64,000 nucleotides of DNA from a bacterium (GTDB lineage: Bacteria > Sysuimicrobiota > Sysuimicrobiia > Sysuimicrobiales > Segetimicrobiaceae). Numbering within the stretch: the stretch's first letter is position 1; each line of letters opens with the position of its first letter. The position numbers and the translations under genes are program-made. Below, piece after piece: positions 61,166-64,000 of the stretch. The DNA lies in NCBI GenBank assembly GCA_035691305.1, contig DASSJF010000026.1:31769-95768 (forward strand), written 5' to 3'. The notes under the pieces are model-generated. The model did not search any database and had not been told where the DNA came from. It saw only the letters and a program-made list of their open reading frames with translations.

Positions 61166-62332
61166 CTAAGCAAGCAAGTGTTCGTCATATCGGAAATCGG
61201 TGAGCAGGCGCGACCCTGTGTCGGTAATGAGCAACGTATCTTCGATCTCCACACCACCGATGGTCGGGTCGTCGAACGTGTACAGTGATGGCTCGAGATT
61301 GATGACCATGCCCGACTGCAGCGGAACATCGACGCCCGGGGCCAGTAGAGGCTCGCCGTGCAACCCGAATCCCAATTGGTGGCCGGTCGCCCATCCCTGC
61401 TCGTACTTTGCAAGACCGGCATCTTGGATCACCTTGCGTACCACGGCGTCCACTGCTGAGCAGAGCGAACCGGGCTTAGCCGCCGCGATCCCCTCGGCTA
61501 GAGCGTCGTGGGCTGCGCGGTAGAGTCGCCGCTGCTGCTGAGTCGGCTCGCCAACGACGATGGTTCGGGCGAAATCACCAGTGTAGCCTCGATGCACACA
61601 GCCGAAGTCGAGAATGATCATGTCTCCTGACTCGATCCGCCGAGTTGTCGCCACCCGTTCCCAGATCGCCGCATTTGGCCCAGAGGCGACGACCGGGATG
61701 AACGGATTCATTTCTGAACCCAGGCATCGCATAGCATATTCGGCGGCCGCCGACACCTCGATCTCGCTCTTGCCCGGCGCGGCCGCCTCGATCGCGGCAG
61801 AGACCCCACGTTGGCTGATCTTCAGCGCGTCTTCGATCAGCGCAACCTCGAGTGGATGCTTAATCGCCGTCAAATCGAGCCACACATCGTTGGCGTCGAC
61901 GAGCTCCAACCGTGGCAGCCGTTCGCGCAGGCCCTGATAGATGAACTGTGGCATCAAGTCAAACCCGATGCGCCCGGCCGAGAGCCCGTAGTCGCCAAGA
62001 ATCGCCGCCAATGCCGCCGGCCAGTCCGCCAGCCTCGGCAAACGCCGCGCGTCATGCACGCGGCTTCGAACCGCTACGCGGCGATCCTCGCCCGAAAGGG
62101 TAAACCCAAGCACCGGATCTTTCCCGGCTGGGACGACTGCGGCGTAGTCGATATCGAGAAACGGGCGATAGCCTTTCGCGTAAAACTCAGTCACGTAGCG
62201 GACCGCGTCATGTTTGATCAACAGCAGTGCGTCCAACCCGCGACGGCGAATCGTTCGGTGCACTTTGTCCATCTTCGCCGCATGCACATCGTCGCCGCAG
62301 TAGAACAATGGTTCAGTCTCTAAAATGTTCAC
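61166..62332 (-). CDS. M24 metallopeptidase (Xaa-Pro dipeptidase-like), intact metal site
   Basis: A 388-residue pita-bread peptidase. All dimetal ligands are present: Asp242 (LDFGCV), Asp253 (TGDFAR), His318 (TGHQLGFG), Glu347 (NLEPSLY) and Glu364 (EIEDTL). The N-terminal domain, residues 1-150, has IKHDAVRYVTEFYAKGYRP. GTG 62332 is preferred because GGAGGG lies six bases upstream; the frame is open another 48 bp. It lies alone between long non-coding stretches, and its base composition looks slightly less G+C-rich than the rest. Cytoplasmic; probably cleaves X-Pro or related amides. Confidence 0.88.
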   Translation of the reverse strand: MNILETEPLFYCGDDVHAAKMDKVHRTIRRRGLDALLLIKHDAVRYVTEFYAKGYRPFLDIDYAAVVPAGKDPVLGFTLSGEDRRVAVRSRVHDARRLPRLADWPAALAAILGDYGLSAGRIGFDLMPQFIYQGLRERLPRLELVDANDVWLDLTAIKHPLEVALIEDALKISQRGVSAAIEAAAPGKSEIEVSAAAEYAMRCLGSEMNPFIPVVASGPNAAIWERVATTRRIESGDMIILDFGCVHRGYTGDFARTIVVGEPTQQQRRLYRAAHDALAEGIAAAKPGSLCSAVDAVVRKVIQDAGLAKYEQGWATGHQLGFGLHGEPLLAPGVDVPLQSGMVINLEPSLYTFDDPTIGGVEIEDTLLITDTGSRLLTDFRYDEHLLA

Positions 62333-62827
62333 CGTCTGCCCTCCGTCGCGATCACCAGTGGTGTTATCGCGATTGGCCAAGCATAGGACCGAGATCGGCC
62401 ATACGGCTCCATGACCGACACCGGGGCGTCACGGGTTCCGGCACCGCAAGATCCGTCAATGCATGTCTCAAGGAGGCGCGATTCGATGACTTTAGGCGGA
62501 ATAAGGGTGCATATCGTCCTTGCTTCCACACGTAAGTAAGCGCATACTTGGCGTGTTCTCCTCTCTTCCTTGTAGCCCTCGATCAATCCCGTACGCAAAG
62601 CATTGGCGCCTCGGGGGGCTCACTATTCGGGGCAAGGTGAGTCGGGAAGCCCGTCCCCGTGCCTCGGGCCTGCGGTGATCCGTGTAAAGAACTCAGGCCG
62701 GCGTGCAATTCCGGGGGTCAACAGCGGCTCTGATGCCGGGCGCGTGTCTCATCTTTTCACCTCGATGACGTGTACCACGAATTCGCTGGGCAGATCGACT
62801 CCCTATAGGGAGACGGAGGTAGGAGCT
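62333..62827. other. 495-bp intergenic stretch
   Basis: No convincing gene was found on either strand between the M24 peptidase start and the small ABM-like gene. Short open frames here have no recognisable protein features. The stretch has mixed composition and no obvious tRNA fold; a G-rich run and several short inverted repeats around 62600-62740 could belong to a leader RNA but do not form a structure I recognise. Confidence 0.4.
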
Positions 62828-63136
62828 ATGCATGCAAGTGTCCGCCGCTACGAAAAGGTATCCAATCCCCTCGAAATGGGACGGCGCGTCAACGAGACGT
62901 TCGTGCCGTTGATCAGTGCGGTCCCGGGGTTCGTCGGGTACTACTTCACGGACGCCGGAGACGGTACGATGTTCTCCACGAGCCTCTTCCAGAACAAGGC
63001 CGGCATTGAGGAATCCAATAGGGTGGCAGCGGAGTGGATCACGAAAAATCCCGGCACGCTTCCGCCCGCCACGTCGGTGACGATGGGCGAGGTCATCGGC
63101 CATAAGGTGGCGGGGGAATTGGCCAAAGCTAGGTAA
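62828..63136 (+). CDS. small ABM-like (dimeric alpha/beta barrel) protein
   Basis: A 102-residue protein that resembles antibiotic-biosynthesis-monooxygenase-like dimeric alpha/beta-barrel proteins. VSNPLEMGRRVNETFVPLISAVPGFVGYYF (split near 11-40) has the pattern helix then GFxGY strand, followed by STSLFQNKAGIEESNRVAAEWI, a strand-helix typical of that fold. There is no signal peptide. ATG 62828 has GGAGGTAGGAG upstream, so it is probably expressed. Function is unknown; members include monooxygenases and haem- or quinone-related proteins. A strong hairpin follows 36 bp after the stop, suggesting a single-gene unit. Confidence 0.65.
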   Translation: MHASVRRYEKVSNPLEMGRRVNETFVPLISAVPGFVGYYFTDAGDGTMFSTSLFQNKAGIEESNRVAAEWITKNPGTLPPATSVTMGEVIGHKVAGELAKAR

Positions 63137-63172
63137 CCTGCACGAGACCGCCATCGGCAGTTGGCATACCAA

Positions 63173-63198
63173 GGAGGACCGGGGCTTTCCGGTCCTCC
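63173..63198 (+). terminator. hairpin terminator after the small ABM-like gene
   Basis: GGAGGACCGG (63173-63182) and CCGGTCCTCC (63189-63198) form a perfect 10-bp stem with a six-base GGCTTT loop. It is followed by TCTCTACTC, a weak T-tract, so termination may be imperfect. It lies in the 313-bp gap 63137-63449, which otherwise holds only the promoter of the next gene. Confidence 0.65.
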
Positions 63199-63347
63199 TC
63201 TCTACTCAAGATTCTGGGATCACATGGCAGCCGCAGATCTTGCGCTCGCGGGAAGTCTGGGCTCCACCCTGCCTGAGGGACTGAGGATGGACATGAGCCA
63301 CGAACCGGGGCTAATGGTCGGGGCCATCTCCGGACCAGTACAACAGG

Positions 63348-63376
63348 TTGATTCCGTGTCCGCGTCACTCTACAAT
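63348..63376 (+). promoter_or_regulatory. sigma-70-like promoter of the Crp/Fnr gene
   Basis: TTGATT (63348-63353) and TACAAT (63371-63376) are separated by exactly 17 bp, close to the sigma-70 consensus. The predicted start point lies about 67 bp before ATG 63450. No clear Crp-type TGTGA dyad was seen beside it. Confidence 0.6.
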
Positions 63377-63449
63377 TATTTCGAGAGTTGCCCCTCGGTA
63401 ATCTGGAGTGGCGGGTTTGTCTCATCCATCGGCGGGGCGGAGGGCACCG

Positions 63450-64000
63450 ATGGCCAAGAGAAAGTCGGCGCAGTTCCCCCAGCAGCGCGTGCTCGAAGCG
63501 CTCGACAAGGGCAAGCGTACCCTCGAGTACCGCAAGAATCACATCATCTTCGCACAGGGCGATCCCGCGAACGCCGTCTTCTACATTCGGGAGGGCAAGG
63601 TCAAGCTGACGGTCACCTCCCAACAGGGCAAGGAAGCGGTGGTGGCCATTGTCGGCGCCGAGGATTTTCTCGGGGAAGGTTGTCTCGCCGGGCAGCCGCT
63701 GCGAATGGCGACGGCTGCCGCCATGACCGACGGTTCGAGCATTCGCATTGAAAAGAAGCGCATGAACGAACTGTTGCGCCAACGGGGCAAGTTCTCCGAG
63801 GACTTCATGGCCTACTTGCTCAGCCGCAATATTCGGGTCGAAGAAGATCTCGTCGACCAACTATTCAATTCCAGCGAAAAGCGGCTGGCCAGGACGCTGT
63901 TGCTGCTCGCACAGTTTGGCAAAGAGGGTAAGCGCGAGACCATCGTGCCCAAGATCAGTCAAGAGACGCTCGCCGAGATCGTGGGGACCACGCGGTCGCG
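63450..64000 (+). CDS. Crp/Fnr-family transcriptional regulator, C-terminus beyond window
   Basis: The first 183 residues of a Crp/Fnr regulator. A cyclic-nucleotide-binding-like beta-barrel spans about 25-125 (IIFAQGDPANAVFYIREGKVKLTV near 33-56, FLGEGCLAG near 73-81), followed by the long dimer helix and the start of the DNA-binding domain (KISQETLAEIVGTTRS). The cAMP-contacting motif is altered (GEGCLAG region without the usual RTA), and no cysteine cluster for an Fe-S centre is seen in the visible part, so its signal is unclear. ATG 63450 has GGAGGG upstream. The frame is open at the window end. Confidence 0.88.
   Translation, partial: MAKRKSAQFPQQRVLEALDKGKRTLEYRKNHIIFAQGDPANAVFYIREGKVKLTVTSQQGKEAVVAIVGAEDFLGEGCLAGQPLRMATAAAMTDGSSIRIEKKRMNELLRQRGKFSEDFMAYLLSRNIRVEEDLVDQLFNSSEKRLARTLLLLAQFGKEGKRETIVPKISQETLAEIVGTTRS

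Noticed and set aside
1..64000. Insertion sequences, integrases, CRISPR arrays, rRNA genes or a replication origin
   Set aside because: None was found: no transposase or integrase motifs, no regularly spaced repeats, no rRNA sequence and no DnaA-box cluster.

Overview
This window is G+C-rich (about two thirds by eye) bacterial DNA, densely coded, with frequent 4-bp stop/start overlaps (ATGA, GTGA) and GTG starts. It holds no rRNA, no CRISPR array and no transposase or integrase. Most extracellular solute-binding proteins carry Sec or Tat-like signal peptides without a lipobox cysteine, which fits a diderm with a periplasm, but the lineage cannot be fixed from this stretch. The content suits a soil, sediment or subsurface heterotroph specialised in scavenging organic nitrogen: amidohydrolases, peptidases of families M14, M20 and M24, dehydrogenases and many importers.

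Region 1 (1-16.3 kb). A minus-strand operon led by a GntR/FCD regulator encodes AllF-AllG (oxamate-transcarbamylase-type), carbamate kinase, an isochorismatase-family cysteine hydrolase, an NCS2-type permease, a gamma-glutamylcyclotransferase-fold protein, HyuA-HyuB and an M24 hydrolase cut by the window edge. It diverges from an ammonium transporter across a spacer with three evenly phased GTATAC palindromes, followed by a BisC-type molybdenum reductase. Together they look like a pathway that imports a cyclic ureide, hydantoin or purine-derived compound, opens it, releases ammonia and conserves a carbamoyl group as ATP.

Region 2 (16.4-36.8 kb). A minus-strand operon controlled by a SorC-type regulator carries MmgE/PrpD, M24 peptidase, ornithine-cyclodeaminase-like enzyme, a peptide-type ABC importer, an M14 carboxypeptidase-like enzyme and a second importer. 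A third importer diverges from the regulator and is followed by a 2-hydroxyacid dehydrogenase, an epimerase, an SDR and an M20-like protein with an eroded metal site.

Region 3 (36.8-48.3 kb). A complete polyamine-type ABC transporter (PotABCD-like, the only ABC ATPase in the window), a fumarylacetoacetate-hydrolase-like enzyme, a DUF849/BKACE protein, and a GntR-led operon of hydroxyacid dehydrogenase, a probably metal-free M24 hydrolase, an M20 peptidase and an enolase-superfamily enzyme.

Region 4 (48.4-58.3 kb). A fourth DppBC pair with three solute-binding proteins (two are tandem paralogues), an M20 dipeptidase and a second MmgE/PrpD protein. Region 5 (58.4-64 kb) holds a CmtR-like metal sensor with a P1B-ATPase, a further M24 peptidase, a small ABM-like protein and the start of a Crp/Fnr regulator.

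The four DppBC systems have no DppD/DppF ATPase in the window, so they must use ATPases encoded elsewhere.
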